A stretch of DNA of 64,000 nucleotides, from contig CM030931.1 in the NCBI GenBank assembly GCA_018136815.1, forward strand, positions 11,667,072 to 11,731,071, given 5' to 3'. This stretch comes from Isochrysis galbana (Eukaryota; Haptophyta; Isochrysidales; Isochrysidaceae). The notes beneath the pieces were generated by a model, which was not told where the DNA came from, did no database searches, and was given only the letters and a program-made list of their open reading frames with translations. Shown here one piece after another: positions 1-10,430 of the stretch. The translations under genes were made by a program, and so were the position numbers. Within the stretch, counting starts at the first letter, position 1. The number at the start of each line of letters is the position of its first letter.

Positions 1-332
1 ACGTCGGTGCCCCCTCCGCGAGGATCGCGAAGAAGAACGGACGAGATGGAGGCAATCATCGAAGGAACCGCGAGAGGAATCGAAGCGAGGGGGGGAACAA
101 CGACGGCCGGAGGAAACGAACCGCGCGCGGGGGAGAAGAGAACCTCGCGCGGGGGGGGGATTAATATAACGGCCGGAGGCGACGGACGGCACGCCGAGGG
201 AAAGAACCTGCCGCGGGGGGGGCGAGGGACCGAGGGCACGGCGGGGCAGCGTGGGAGGGCGCGAGGCCGATCTCGGAGCGAGATCGCGTCCTTTCCCTCG
301 CGGAGCGCGGAGAGACCCCCCACGAGATATCT

Positions 333-471
333 TGGGACCGGAGAATGTTTTGGACGAATCTTCTTGCCGTCGGCCGAGGAGAGGCGGACGGAGAGAGAGA
401 GAGAGAGAGAGTCTCGCAGAGCGACTGCAGAACGAGAAGTCGAAGTCATGCCGGTTTATTACCTTAAACGA
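333..471 (+). repeat. Dispersed repeat, two modules
   Basis: Two adjacent modules recur elsewhere. The first (333-393, starting GGGACCGGAGAATGTTTTGG) is found again at 24171-24225. The second (391-471, a GA run followed by a segment ending in CCTTAAACGAG) is found again at 26052-26125. At each distant site only one module is present, so they move or are copied independently. The second module leads into different DNA at each site: retroelement-bearing sequence here, satellite-like sequence at 26.1 kb. Confidence 0.8.
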
Positions 472-649
472 GCCAACAATTATAGTAACAGCAAAAACAA
501 AATTCGAATCGCAAATTTCGAGACCAAAACCTGCAAACCTGGACTTGAGACCATGGGGAATCCGAATCTGTGTGTCTTGTGCGTCAGTGGCAACACGGGG
601 AACTGTTCAATTGTAATTGTGAGCGCGCACCTTACACGAATATTCATGC

Positions 650-1012
650 CTACAGCCTTCAGATGGGCAGGAATACAACAAGGCAGAGGAAGGTGCTGCA
701 GCAGCAGTTGGGCACGGAGAGCATGGCGAGGGAGCTTGAGGGTGCGCCCGGGGCTCGTGCCGGGAGAGGTCAGTGGTGGGGATGCGGGCAGAGGTCAGCG
801 GTGGGGATGCGGGCAGAGGAGAGCGAGGGCGATGGAGCAGTGGCAGCAGTGGCAGAGCTCCGAGCGGATCAGGCAGAATCGTCAACTCCCCGCGGGCATG
901 CGGTGCCCGAGGATCGAGGCAGGGCGAGGGCTGGAGCCTGACGGCGGCGCGCCAGTCGCCGCGCTCAGCCGCTGCTTCGCTCCCTCCCGGCGCGCGCGCA
1001 GGTGCTGTAGCG
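650..1012 (+). pseudogene. MOT1/BTAF1 N-terminal gene fragment, copy A
   Basis: This stretch is closely similar to 9085-9450 (same strand) and to the minus strand of 53350-53650 and 37850-38160. The best-preserved relative, near 53.7 kb, encodes a stretch like RERLLRQRNVLLQQLGM, which resembles the N-terminal region of the TATA-binding-protein-associated Snf2 ATPase MOT1/BTAF1. Copy A keeps the part around CTGCAGCAGCAG and the downstream GC-rich repeats but no ATPase domain. It lies just upstream of retroelement coding sequence, and a long open frame runs through both. I read that as chance in GC-rich DNA rather than a real fusion. Confidence 0.6.
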
Positions 1013-1020
1013 GCTCCCCG

Positions 1021-2346
1021 ATATGGCACGATCTTTTCCACAAACCTCCGGCGATTCACTATTCACATAGGTCGAAATGGGAGTCTCTACAGACAATTAT
1101 CGTACATAATACTATTAACCCGGGTACGGGGGACATATACACTACAGAAGAATGCGCGGCTTACTTGCCGGACGGAGAAAGTTGGATACGCCATAGAGGA
1201 AATTACATATCGGAAGGCCCCTTTCTTAAGTCGTGGGAAAAGATATCTGAATGGACTAGATCAAGACTAGTAAATACCATATTCGACTATATAGACCTTC
1301 TTAGAAAACAAGCGAAGCCCCCGCCCCCGGCTCCGGAGGAGCAAGTGTTAGTCCCTCAAGAAGATCCGGACGCACACGATCTAGGTGACATTCTAGTGGA
1401 CAAAGACCATAACTTTTATCTGCGCCGAAGAGGCGACTACCACAAAGTCCAGCTCAACGTTATGGGAGAGCCCCACATCCACGAGCGGATCAGCCCGCAA
1501 CTATTGCCCGACGAGCTATACACTCCGCTGAAGTGGGGACGAGCGTACGACGGCCCGGCGGAAACGACGTATCCAATACCTCAAGAATACACGCTAAAAG
1601 GCACGCATACAACGCTAGAGGATGTAAATGTCAGGGTCTTGACTAAAGCGTTCCTCGCATTGGCATTGAGGAAAACAAAAGCACAAAAATCCACGCTAAG
1701 ATGGGAAAAAAGGTTACCGGTCCTCTCGGGAAAGTGGAAACAAGTATCGCAATTGTACAAATATAACTTTTTAACACCGAGAGACTCTTATCTGCATTTC
1801 AAACATGTCCTACATAGGAGGATAGCTACGGCGAACCGTTTTGCTGACGATCCAACATGCCGCTTCTGCGGCATAGCCCCCGAGAGTTCCACTCACCTGG
1901 CCTCATGTATCGCGACGGAGCCCGTCTTTGAATTCATAGAAGGACTTCTGGGGATCAGCCTTAGGCCGGGTTCCGAAATAGCCCAACGTCTTTTCTGCTA
2001 TCAGGTGGATAGACCGCACCCCTCCTCGGGATACTTAGGTATCCTGGCGTGGAGGTATATCCTAACCGACTTCTATAACATCCAGTGTGGCAACGCGGAC
2101 GGCAGGTCCGTTAGGTCGATCTTAAGAGCGACACTTACGAGATATCACTTGCTAGTAACGGCGAAAGTCGGATTCTTTGAGAGGCTAAAAAAACCACGAG
2201 AGAATATGGGGTTACACGCCCCGAGCAACAAACATATTAAGAAAATGATAAGCCCGCTGTACACGGTGGACAAGGATTTCAACATAGGAACGTCGGAGGA
2301 CCTCTTGCAAGCGGCAAGAGGTCTGGACGTAAGACACATCACCTAA
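1021..2346 (+). CDS. Retroelement protein, C-terminal part with zinc-finger motif
   Basis: The frame is open from upstream to TAA at 2344-2346; only the part after about 1021 looks like a conserved protein. Near 1855-1915 it carries CRFCG, then a spacer, then HLASC. This CxxC...HxxxxC pattern resembles the zinc finger found C-terminal to reverse transcriptase in many non-LTR retrotransposons. No RT catalytic motif is present, so this is a 5'-truncated copy or a separate C-terminal protein. A paralogue sits at 32943-35268: both share HRRIxTxNRF before the finger and a WRYIxxDFY segment about 100 residues after it. Composition falls from very GC-rich upstream to near-balanced here, marking the junction. 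The true start is unknown. Confidence 0.65.
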   Translation: MWHDLFHKPPAIHYSHRSKWESLQTIIVHNTINPGTGDIYTTEECAAYLPDGESWIRHRGNYISEGPFLKSWEKISEWTRSRLVNTIFDYIDLLRKQAKPPPPAPEEQVLVPQEDPDAHDLGDILVDKDHNFYLRRRGDYHKVQLNVMGEPHIHERISPQLLPDELYTPLKWGRAYDGPAETTYPIPQEYTLKGTHTTLEDVNVRVLTKAFLALALRKTKAQKSTLRWEKRLPVLSGKWKQVSQLYKYNFLTPRDSYLHFKHVLHRRIATANRFADDPTCRFCGIAPESSTHLASCIATEPVFEFIEGLLGISLRPGSEIAQRLFCYQVDRPHPSSGYLGILAWRYILTDFYNIQCGNADGRSVRSILRATLTRYHLLVTAKVGFFERLKKPRENMGLHAPSNKHIKKMISPLYTVDKDFNIGTSEDLLQAARGLDVRHIT

Positions 2347-2541
2347 AGGAGCTAAACCTATTATTCGGAACCATAGCGGTTATTAAAGAGGACCCTAAGA
2401 TATTCAAGGAAGGATAACCCGAGCCATCACCGGAACAAAAGACGAACCACAGTCTCCCGCCCCATCCATTTGCATTCTGCGCTCCCGGCAGTAAAGAGGA
2501 ACTCTAAACTACAACAAGCAACTCTGAGCTCGGTCGCAGAA

Positions 2542-4497
2542 ATGGCGCGCGGCGCGACGGTTCTGCTGTTAGCCGCGCTTCTGCCCACACTGGCGCGGGC
2601 CGTCCCCTCGTCGCGGCTGTCGCCCCGCACGCTCCCGTCCCTTCGTCTCCCCTCGCCGTAAGCATGCGCCGAGCCCATCGTCGACAAGCTCGAGCAGCCG
2701 CATGAGGCTTTGTCCGTGACCGCAACCAAAGCCAACAGCGGCCCGCTCCGTCCCCTTGAGCTTCTCTGGCGCTTCTCGCGCCCACACACTCTAATAGGCT
2801 CGGCCATGTGCATTCCTGCTCTGTCACTCTTCGCCGCGCCTTCCAGCGTCCCGGCTGCCACGCTCCTTTCTGTGCTGGTGCCGCTTGTATCGTATGCTAC
2901 CTTGCCCTCGCTGCTCATCAACATCTACATCACAGGGCTCAACCAGCTCTTTGACGTTGAGATTGACAAGGTGCAAGTGCTGGTAGTTGGGTGATAAGTC
3001 AGCAGGAAGGGTCAGGGTCGGAGGCGGAAGGCAGGCGCGTGGGGGCAGGGGGAGCCGAGTGGTGGATTTGATGGGCCTGCACACATCATCGAACATGCAC
3101 GCTGAGACTCCACTGCGACACAGTCATTGAGGTAGTTGTGTCGACTCCAGTTTGATGGTCCGAATCTCAGATGTCTGATGCAGCTGCACACCAATCGGCC
3201 GGGTCTCACTCCGCCTGTCCCCGTTCTGCAGGTCAACAAACCAAAACTGCCCCTTGCATCGGGAGAGGTGATGCTCAAGCAAGGCTGGGCAATTGTGATT
3301 GCATGCCTCTGTCTTGGAGCCGGTCTACGTTATGCACATCCTCCGCTCTCTTCCCCCCTCTACGATCGGTGCTTGTTGGCTCGGTGCTTCTTGGCACTGC
3401 CTATTCTGTGCCGCCCGTACGGCTGAAGCGGTATCCTCTGATGGCATCTTTTTGCATCATGGCCGTTCGTGGTGGCCTCATCAACTGGGCCTTCTTCCAG
3501 CATGCTGCAACTACAGCATTTGGAGCACCACTTACCACACCCATCGCGGGCGTAGGCGCGGTCCTGTCTTCAATTACAGGCGGCCTGGCTCCGCCGGTGG
3601 AGGCTGATCTACGATTGCGCTGCATTGGAGCAACCATCTTCTACACATTGTCAGTGCGAGTGCCAGTGCCCAAGGAGTAAGGGCTAGAGAGCCCCCAAGC
3701 CCATCAAAGGCAACCGTTTGGTTTGGTTCCATTGGAGCCTTTCCGTAGTCCCGGTAACCATCTGCTATGACTTGGCAAGCCAGTCCAGCAGCCATGTTTA
3801 CGCAATACGAACGGCGATGCCACTCGAAGCATGAGCAAGCGGCTTGCACTCTCTTGCAACGGGACTAACTTCATCCCAATGTGTGTTCTTCATCATCAAG
3901 ATTTGGGATCGTCATTGCACTTGTGAAGGACGTCCCTGACGTGGCGGGCGATCGAATCTACGGCATCAATTCCTTCTCAGTCCGTACGGGTGAACAACAG
4001 GTGTATGCGAGGGCGTAGGCGGGCCACATGTTAAATGCCACCTTGTTATTCACTTGCGTCGGTTGGTGGATCTTGCTGTCATACCAATGCATGTCAGGTG
4101 CTCACGTTTGCAGTTGGCCTTCTCACGGCTGCTCTAATTGCTGTCGGTAGCGCTGTCAGTATTGCCGCAAGTGTGGCAATGACCAAAGGGCTGTGGGCGC
4201 GCGCGGCTCGCAGGGCCATCGCTGCTGGAGCTGCCTTCTTCGCGGCGAGATTTGTTAATGTGAATTGTGCCTCTTGTTATGTTTTCCCGCGGGCCATTTG
4301 CGAATGTACGAGATCGTAAGGTATATCAAAGCACCCGCTTGCCCATGCGCCATCATCGATACTCTCTCGCTCTCTCACCATCACAGGTCCGCCTATCGTC
4401 CGTGGATCCGCTCGATGCTGCTGCGGTATATTCCTACTACATGCAACTATGGAAGGTACTCTACGGCTCCTACTTGATGATGCCATTCGCTCGTTAG
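2542..4497 (+). CDS. Homogentisate prenyltransferase-like protein (UbiA superfamily), broken frame
   Basis: A membrane prenyltransferase that would join homogentisate to a prenyl chain in tocopherol or plastoquinone synthesis. Exon 1 (to 2970) carries NIYITGLNQLFDVEIDK, the Asp-rich UbiA motif. Exon 2 (3232-3649) starts NKPKLPLASGE, typical of plant and algal homogentisate prenyltransferases. Exon 3 (3901-4000) holds the second motif KDVPDVAGD. Exon 4 is 4098-4253 and exon 5 is 4387-4497, ending LMMPFAR. All four introns are GT-AG and phases agree. The leader at 2542, MARGATVLLLAALLPTLARA, looks like an ER signal peptide, as expected for a secondary plastid. Oddities: an in-frame TAA at 2659-2661 between leader and core (possible tiny intron starting GTAAGC), and a one-base frameshift near 3350 in a C run. 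Pseudogene or sequence errors; cannot tell. Confidence 0.8.
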
Positions 4498-4499
4498 CT

Positions 4500-5090
4500 G
4501 CACATTTCGTGTGTGGCATGGGCAACGCCACGCAAAACAGCTCGCATTTAGGCTTTGACTTGCAAGGCAGGGCTTCGATGAGCTGTTCGAATCGGGAAGA
4601 AGGCAGTATCGAGACTTGCTAAGATGAACCTACTCTGAGCAAGAGTCCGTGATGACCCACGCACTGTCCCTCCTGCTTATGTTTGCAGCATCGTTTCCCC
4701 CACTACGGCCCATCTAAGTCTACTCTCCCTTGAGAACTGTTGATGAAATCAGCCACATCCTCAAGATGCGTCAGGCGATCGTACTTCATGTCTTCCTCGC
4801 TCGGGTGTAAGAAGTTGACTCGTGTACAAGCTGCGATTCCTATTCATGGCCCGGTCACTCACGGTAGGGTCGGGAAGGTCAACACTCGAAACGTCGAATA
4901 TGAGGCCAAAATAAGCTTTCCATGGGTGGTGTGGCAGGCAGTGTGGGTAAGGCTGGGGCTGTGGAGTGAATGATGGCTCTTCTTGAACAATTTGGGAGGA
5001 ACTGGGCAAGCGTTGAAGAGGATGCAACTTGAGGTTCAGTTTGCTTTTTGTATTTTGTACCCTAAGTTTATACTTATACTTAGTTCACAA
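4500..5090. other. No gene recognised
   Basis: Balanced composition with no convincing coding pattern. It holds one extra copy of the motif GCCCGGTCACTCAC at about 4850, which recurs at the outer ends of the inverted repeats at 5.1 and 16.8 kb and at 48.56 kb. At 5065-5090 there are short AAGTTTATACTT-type inverted repeats. Confidence 0.5.
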
Positions 5091-5092
5091 GG

Positions 5093-5190
5093 GTAGCCCG
5101 GTCACTCACTATGGGGGTGCGGAGGGCGCCAGCTGCAATGGGTTAATGAAGGGCTAAACAAGCTCCCTATGCGTTCCGGTATGATGGATC
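5093..5190 (+). repeat. Left outer inverted repeat (pairs with 16688-16782)
   Basis: Begins GTAGCCCGGTCACTCACT and is nearly identical, over about 90 bp, to the reverse complement of 16688-16782. A second, inner pair lies at 6191-6256 and 16380-16445 in the same inverted arrangement. No clear target-site duplication flanks the outer pair, so I cannot say whether the 11.7 kb between them is one element or two insertions of a shorter one. Confidence 0.75.
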
Positions 5191-5239
5191 AAAAAAAAAA
5201 GTGGAACGTTCTCTATCTAATAAATAAACCAATTAATGT

Positions 5240-6070
5240 TATATCCTAGCCAACCCCACTAGCTAATTGGACACAACATTTCCGTCCCGGAATCCCGCCA
5301 TGCCTGACGAGCCAGGTGTCCGAATGCTACCGGGGGGAGGGGGCACTGCCCCCTCCCCTCGATATTTGTCCTCCCCCCAGTGCATGCACCGACCCCGCGC
5401 ACCCCAGCACGTCCTCTCCTCGAGTCCACGCTGGGGGAAAACCCCTTTCGGGTAAAAACAACGCAGGGGGGGGGGGGGGGCACTCGTGAAAAGGAGCCCA
5501 GAAGCGCTAATCACTCCTCGCCTAAGCGAGTGGCCGCGGCGAGCCGCGGCCCTTCCCTCCTGGCTCTGGCGCCCCCGTCTTCTCTTACCCAAACGGGGCG
5601 AGAAGACACGTAAACGCCGGAGGGGAGAGCTGCCACTCTCCCCTCCCCTCCCTCTTCCCTCTTCCTCCTCTCTTCCCTGCGGCGGGGGCCCATGGCGCGC
5701 GCCTGCGGCCCCTCTTCAGGTCCCCAGGAGGCCGGCAGGGGCCTGGGAGCGCAGCTCAAGGGGCAGGTGAGGCTGGGGCATGGCCCTGGCCCCTCCTGCC
5801 TCTCCCTCGCTGGCTCTCGAGCCCCTGCCAGTCGACTGGAGCTGGCTGGGGGGTCCTGATCAGGGGGGCCCAGGGGGAGGAGGGGCTGGTCAGAGGGATG
5901 GGTAGGCCACGACGGGCCAGGGCGGGCGAGTCAGGCGTGCCTGTGGGGAGAGGGATGGGTCAGCATGGCAGTGTGCTCCTGGCAGGCCATCAGGCGTGCC
6001 AGGAGAGCGGGTGGTTCCTCCCCCATGGCAGGGGAGGAGTGGAGAGAGGGGGGGGCTCGTGCCCCCCCAT
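5240..6070. other. GC-rich stretch without recognised gene
   Basis: Contains a G14 run (about 5466-5480), C/T-rich runs and low-complexity open frames on both strands. None of the possible translations shows a recognisable domain. It ends at the hairpin leader at 6067-6090. Confidence 0.5.
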
Positions 6071-6090
6071 GGGCGAACCAAGTATAAACT
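6067..6090 (-). promoter_or_regulatory. Hairpin leader before ATGGGGG (copy H9)
   Basis: On the minus strand CAACTAAGTTTATACTT is followed by about nine bases and then ATGGGGGGG. The inverted repeat AAGT...ACTT just before an ATGG follows the arrangement at eight other places (see findings). No long protein follows the ATG here. Confidence 0.4.
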
Positions 6091-6190
6091 TAGTTGCGTT
6101 CTCTATCTAGAAGTTGATGTGCAAACGACTCGGGAACCCTAAGAACTCGATGTGCATCAACTGCAAATGATTATGCAGAGAAGAGCCGTC

Positions 6191-6256
6191 AGGTGTCGTT
6201 CCGTCAATTGTGGGACATCAGTCGATTTGAGCTATCAAATGTCCATGGTTATTTGT
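6191..6256 (+). repeat. Left inner inverted repeat (pairs with 16380-16445)
   Basis: About 60 of 65 bases match the reverse complement of 16380-16445 (core GTCGTTCCGTCAAT, then GGGACATCAGTCGA). A shorter third copy lies at about 29536-29570, and fragments of the same core (GCGTTCCGTC) at 28395 and 43595. Confidence 0.75.
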
Positions 6257-6362
6257 ACACAAATACCATGTGCTTTAAATAATTGATCTATTTTTGGTGC
6301 AGTTGTAATCTTTTCCTGACGACCAGCGCGCCCTCGTGTGCATAGCAACTGTTCTCTTGTGG

Positions 6363-6583
6363 TTAGATCTCTCCTGGGACAGGTGTGATGAGTTGCAGTC
6401 ACCCATGTGCTCGCCGTGCATGCGCACGGCGCGATGTGCATCGGCGCCCCCCGCGGGGGCGCCGTGCGTGCGCATAGCAATTGTTCCCCCTGTGGTACTC
6501 GGGTCGCACAAATACGTAAACAAGCCAGTGTGTGTTAGATCTCTCTGTGGACAGGTGTGATGAGTTGCAATCACCCATGTAGA
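6363..6583 (+). repeat. Dispersed GC-hairpin repeat
   Basis: A unit starting GTTAGATCTCTC, then GGTGTGATGAGTTGCA, appears at 6363 and again at 6535. The first copy continues into a strongly self-complementary segment (GGCGCC...GGCGCC around a GCGCACGGCG core). The same series recurs at 44324-44450, with a partial copy at 43723-43750. Confidence 0.75.
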
Positions 6584-6603
6584 TAGAGAAACGCGGGGAA
6601 GAT

Positions 6604-6829
6604 AGCGATTTAAACCTATTTGCGAGGCGCCTAGGAGGGAGAAAGGTGGGGAAACTTCCCTTCTCTTCGAGAGTAAGAGAGAGGGCGCTCCACGACCCAA
6701 GATCCTATGCGTCCGAGCGAAGCTTTTGACCAAGAACGAGAGAAAGCAGAGAATTATAACGATAATACCGAACGACGAAGAGAAGAGCGAAGCCTAACGA
6801 GTATCGATTCGCGAATGCGACATAGTGTT
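6604..6829 (-). repeat. LTR-related fragment, minus orientation
   Basis: Read on the minus strand it begins TGTCGCATTCGCGA at 6829. The same fragment, in the same minus-to-plus relation, is at 48338-48560. The first bases match the start of the chromovirus LTR (TGTCGCATTC at 62159), and a later segment, GGTTTAATTCGCTATCT, matches GGTTTAATTTGCTATCT inside that LTR near 62707. I infer a diverged LTR of the same broad family. Confidence 0.6.
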
Positions 6830-7224
6830 GAGAACGAGGGAGAGAACGGGAACGAGAACGAGAACGAGAGCGACGAACGAAGAACGACAAACGACAGACG
6901 GATGAGGTGGGCACCGACGTTTAACGTTAGTTTCGCCGTGGTTTCGGTAAAAGAAAGGTAGAACGAATGGCACGCGCCTCGCGCCTCGCGTCTTGTTTCG
7001 TCGCCCTTTGCTCGTCTCTTGTCTAGAAGGTCTCTCCGCACATCGCCTTCTTCCCCCGCGCGAGTTTGGATCTCTCCTCGACCCTCCGCGTTGGCTTAAG
7101 CGGACGAGTTTCGCTTTAGCGATAGTCCGAACCCTTCGTTTGCGTAGTTATGCGCTCTCGTTCCGTATTTCTTCGCGCATGGCGATCGATCGCGACCTCA
7201 GCCTTCGCCGCGCGGGAGGGGTTT

Positions 7225-7619
7225 GGTTATCGTATGATTCCGGAATGTTTACGTTAGTTTTCTGAGCCCAAGGACTTTGGTTTTTGGGTTTCTAGTGAGT
7301 GTTTTTGTAGCAACTTCGTCGAGTCCCTCCGTGTTCCCACGCGAGTCCCCCCGAGTTCCCGAGTCTATACCCCGAGTCAACGAGTCAATACAAGCCAAGC
7401 ACGCGCCTGAGCCACCCCCAGTCGCCTGCCACCACCTCCCTCAAGCCTCCTTCCGCACTTCCGCGCCCTCCGTGCGTCGTGCGTCGTGCGTCGATCACCA
7501 TGCCCGTAGTCATCCCCGAGGAAAGCTCCATGAGCTCCCCACAAGAACCGCATTCCGCGCTAGCTGCCGGCGCGCCCTCGCAGGCAATCTCCAAGAGTGA
7601 GAGCAGCCTTGCTCTGACA
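7225..7619 (+). repeat. 3' part of a second LTR family, copy a
   Basis: Shared almost in full with 10959-11354 (reverse) and in part with 21795-22093. All three copies end at exactly the same place, ...TTGCTCTGACA, and then diverge, which defines the 3' boundary of a repeat ending in CA as LTRs do. The 5' end is not resolved. An ATG at 7500 lies inside the repeat and opens a reading frame leaving it downstream. Confidence 0.7.
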
Positions 7620-7757
7620 AGCACAAAATCTTCGCTCGCGCCTTCGGCTTCGGTCGTCACGTCGAGTTCTTCTGGACCAGGTGTCTCCGCAGATGCTTGC
7701 GCACAGACGTGTAGCAGAGGAGCCCATCGTCTCGATGGTGTTTGTGTGAAAGTGTGA
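7500..7757 (+). CDS. Possible gag N-terminal fragment starting inside an LTR
   Basis: The frame begins MPVVIPEESSMSSPQE and continues SALAAGAPSQ up to the LTR boundary at 7619, then about 45 unrelated residues to a stop. The equivalent ATG frame is present in both other LTR copies (10959-11354 minus, 21795-22093 plus). The chromovirus LTR also contains a late ATG frame, MGLPDPVQNFIHPT, followed by SAALAAGAARDG. I infer that both element families start gag within the LTR. No gag domain is recognisable in this short piece. Confidence 0.4.
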   Translation: MPVVIPEESSMSSPQEPHSALAAGAPSQAISKSESSLALTSTKSSLAPSASVVTSSSSGPGVSADACAQTCSRGAHRLDGVCVKV

Positions 7758-7759
7758 CT

Positions 7760-8080
7760 ATCCTGGGGGACCCTCTTCGGAGGGGTGAACTCCTTCCAGT
7801 GTGACTGAAATCTAGCTCGCCGCTGCAGCACCCACATCGGCTACCAGCGGCCCACCGCCCCACACGACCGCCACCCGCGTCGCGGCCAATGCCCCGGTCA
7901 TCCCGAAGGATGTGCCCTCTTGCTGGCCGTGGCTGGCCATTGCAGCGCGCCGCCTGAGTCCGAAAGGGGCCGCTGGAAGGGCCGCGACGCCCCGCCAGTG
8001 GGCGCTCGCCGGGTGGCGCCAACGACGGCCCCCCCGTTTCCGCTCCTTTTCCCCCGTTTCCGCTGGGGAGCCTTCTCTCT
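7760..8080. other. No gene recognised
   Basis: GC-rich sequence between the LTR-derived frame and the CT microsatellite. Open frames exist in several phases but show no domain. Confidence 0.4.
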
Positions 8081-8084
8081 GTCT

Positions 8085-8870
<786 letters not shown>

Positions 8871-8879
8871 TCAGTCACT

Positions 8880-9480
8880 CTTCCTCTCCTCCCCTCGCGG
8901 TGAAGAGGAGTTGATGGCTCCGCCGTCGCGGCTCGAGAAGCTTCTCGGACTGCTTCACGCAGCCCCATCGGAGGCTTCGAGGGTTGCCGCGGCGCGACAG
9001 CTGGCGCCTGGCTCTCCTTTGCCTCCTCAATGACGACAGTGCTGGCCGCAGGAAGACCGCTGCTCGCCTCGTTGGGCGTCGAGGGAGAGACTGCTCAGGC
9101 AGAGGATGGTGCTGCAGCAGCAGCTGGGCATGCAAAGCACGGCGAGGGCGCTTGAAGGTGTGCGCGGGGCTCGTGCCGGGAGGGGTCAGCGGTGGGGATG
9201 CGGGCAAAGGTCAGCGGTTGGGATGCGGGCAGAGTCAGCGGTTGGGATGCGGGCAGAGGAGAGCGAGGGCGATGGAGCCGTGGCAGCAGTCGCAGAGCTC
9301 CGAGCGGCTCAGGCAGAAGCGTCAGCTTCCCGCGGGCATGCGGTGCCCGAGGATTGAGGCAGGCCGAGGGCTAGAGCCTGACGGCAGCGCGCCAGTCGCC
9401 GCGTTCAGCCACTGCTTCGCTCCCTCCCGGCGCGCGCGCAGGTGCTGTGGAGGAGATCCTTGATGAACGCGACGTTGCCG
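8880..9480 (+). pseudogene. MOT1/BTAF1 N-terminal gene fragment, copy D
   Basis: Begins with the same upstream sequence as copy B (CCCTCGCGGTGAAGAGGAG) and an ATG at 8914 reading MAPPSRLEKLLGLLHAAPS. In copy C the matching frame continues ARQLGELQRAHPRELHTLL, closely resembling the first repeats of MOT1/BTAF1. Here the frame jumps after AARQL to sequence of the second exon and then shows the GC-rich repeats also found in copy A. The rest of the gene is missing. This is a rearranged gene fragment, not a functional copy. Confidence 0.65.
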
Positions 9481-9724
9481 CGGCGCCGGCCACCACGAGC
9501 CCTCGCGCGCCGCCACATGGGCTGGGCACGCTGGTGACAACGCGCTTTCGCGAGCGCTTGAGACCCTAGGCGCAACGGCAGACAGGCGTGATGCGGAGGG
9601 GGAGGGAGGGCGCGCGGTTCGTATGCGTATGCTGCCTGCGCTTCCTGCCGGCTTTTGAGGCGCATTCCCTACCTCATCAAGACGGACGGCTTCACCGCCG
9701 CGGTCGTGCTCGCACTCAACCAAG

Positions 9725-9915
9725 TTCAAGGAGAGAAAGAGAGGGAGGGAGGAAGGGAGGGAGAGGGGGAGGGACGGAGGGAGAGATGGAGGGGAGGGCG
9801 GGAGTGGGAGAGGGGGGGGAGAGGAGAGGGAGAGAGGAAGGAGGAGGGGGAGGGAGGGAGGGCTAGGGAGGGAGGGAGGGGGAAGGGGGGGAGGGGGGAA
9901 GGGGGGGGATGGACT
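9725..9915 (+). repeat. Purine-rich (GGGA)n low-complexity tract
   Basis: G/A-only runs built from GGGA, GAGG and G4-G8 words. The glycine/arginine-rich frames through it are not genes. Confidence 0.9.
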
Positions 9916-9989
9916 CACTGCCTCTCGAAACCTCTCTGATGCACAAGCCCCGCCGCTCTCAGCCCCGCTGTGACACACAAAGCCTCCTA

Positions 9990-10400
9990 AAGCCCCTCTA
10001 GAGCGAATCGACAGCTAAGTCGCGCTTTGTGAATCTGTTGGCGGTGCCTACGCGGCGGCGGGTGATGTGTTAGAAGTGCATGTATGTGTCTCGCGACGTG
10101 ACTAGGACCGAGGTGCCATGTGTTTGAGCAAGCTTTGCCATTTTGTGGAGCTGCTTTGGGCGCTCTATCTCTTGTTTTAAGGGGCTCGAACGCAAAAAGT
10201 AAAACTACTTTTTTAAGTGTAACTGTGAGTGGGGTGTGAAGATGGAGCTGTGGATCATAAGGTGTAATTTAAAAAAAAATCTTGAAACACTAACCGCTAC
10301 TTGCACGGCGCGAGGCAGATTGCTGGTACGACTCCTAACTACCCCCCCCTTCGTAAAACTACCCCTTCCTCCTACCCCCGTTCTCTACTCTGGAGAACTC
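9990..10400. other. No gene recognised
   Basis: Balanced composition. At about 10225-10258 it contains a GAGCTGTGGATCATAAG word shared with 32100-32125, with similar words at 23550 and 36180 (reverse), pointing to another old dispersed repeat. The stretch leads into the hairpin leader at 10409. Confidence 0.4.
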
Positions 10401-10408
10401 AACTATCG

Positions 10409-10430
10409 TTAAAACGATAGGGTTATGGAG
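10409..10430 (+). promoter_or_regulatory. Hairpin leader before ATGGAGCG (copy H1)
   Basis: CTATCGTTAAAACGATAG forms a perfect 8-bp stem with a two-base loop, and ATGGAGCGCGCG starts six bases later. The copy at 49.97 kb has CTATCTTTAAAAAGATAG in the same place: the base pair that differs is changed on both arms, so the stem is kept. Confidence 0.6.

Noticed and set aside
7-2346. A single 779-residue protein
   Set aside because: The first third is dispersed repeats and an antisense-like GC-rich MOT1 fragment; only the part after about 1021 matches a paralogue. Openness upstream is a composition effect.
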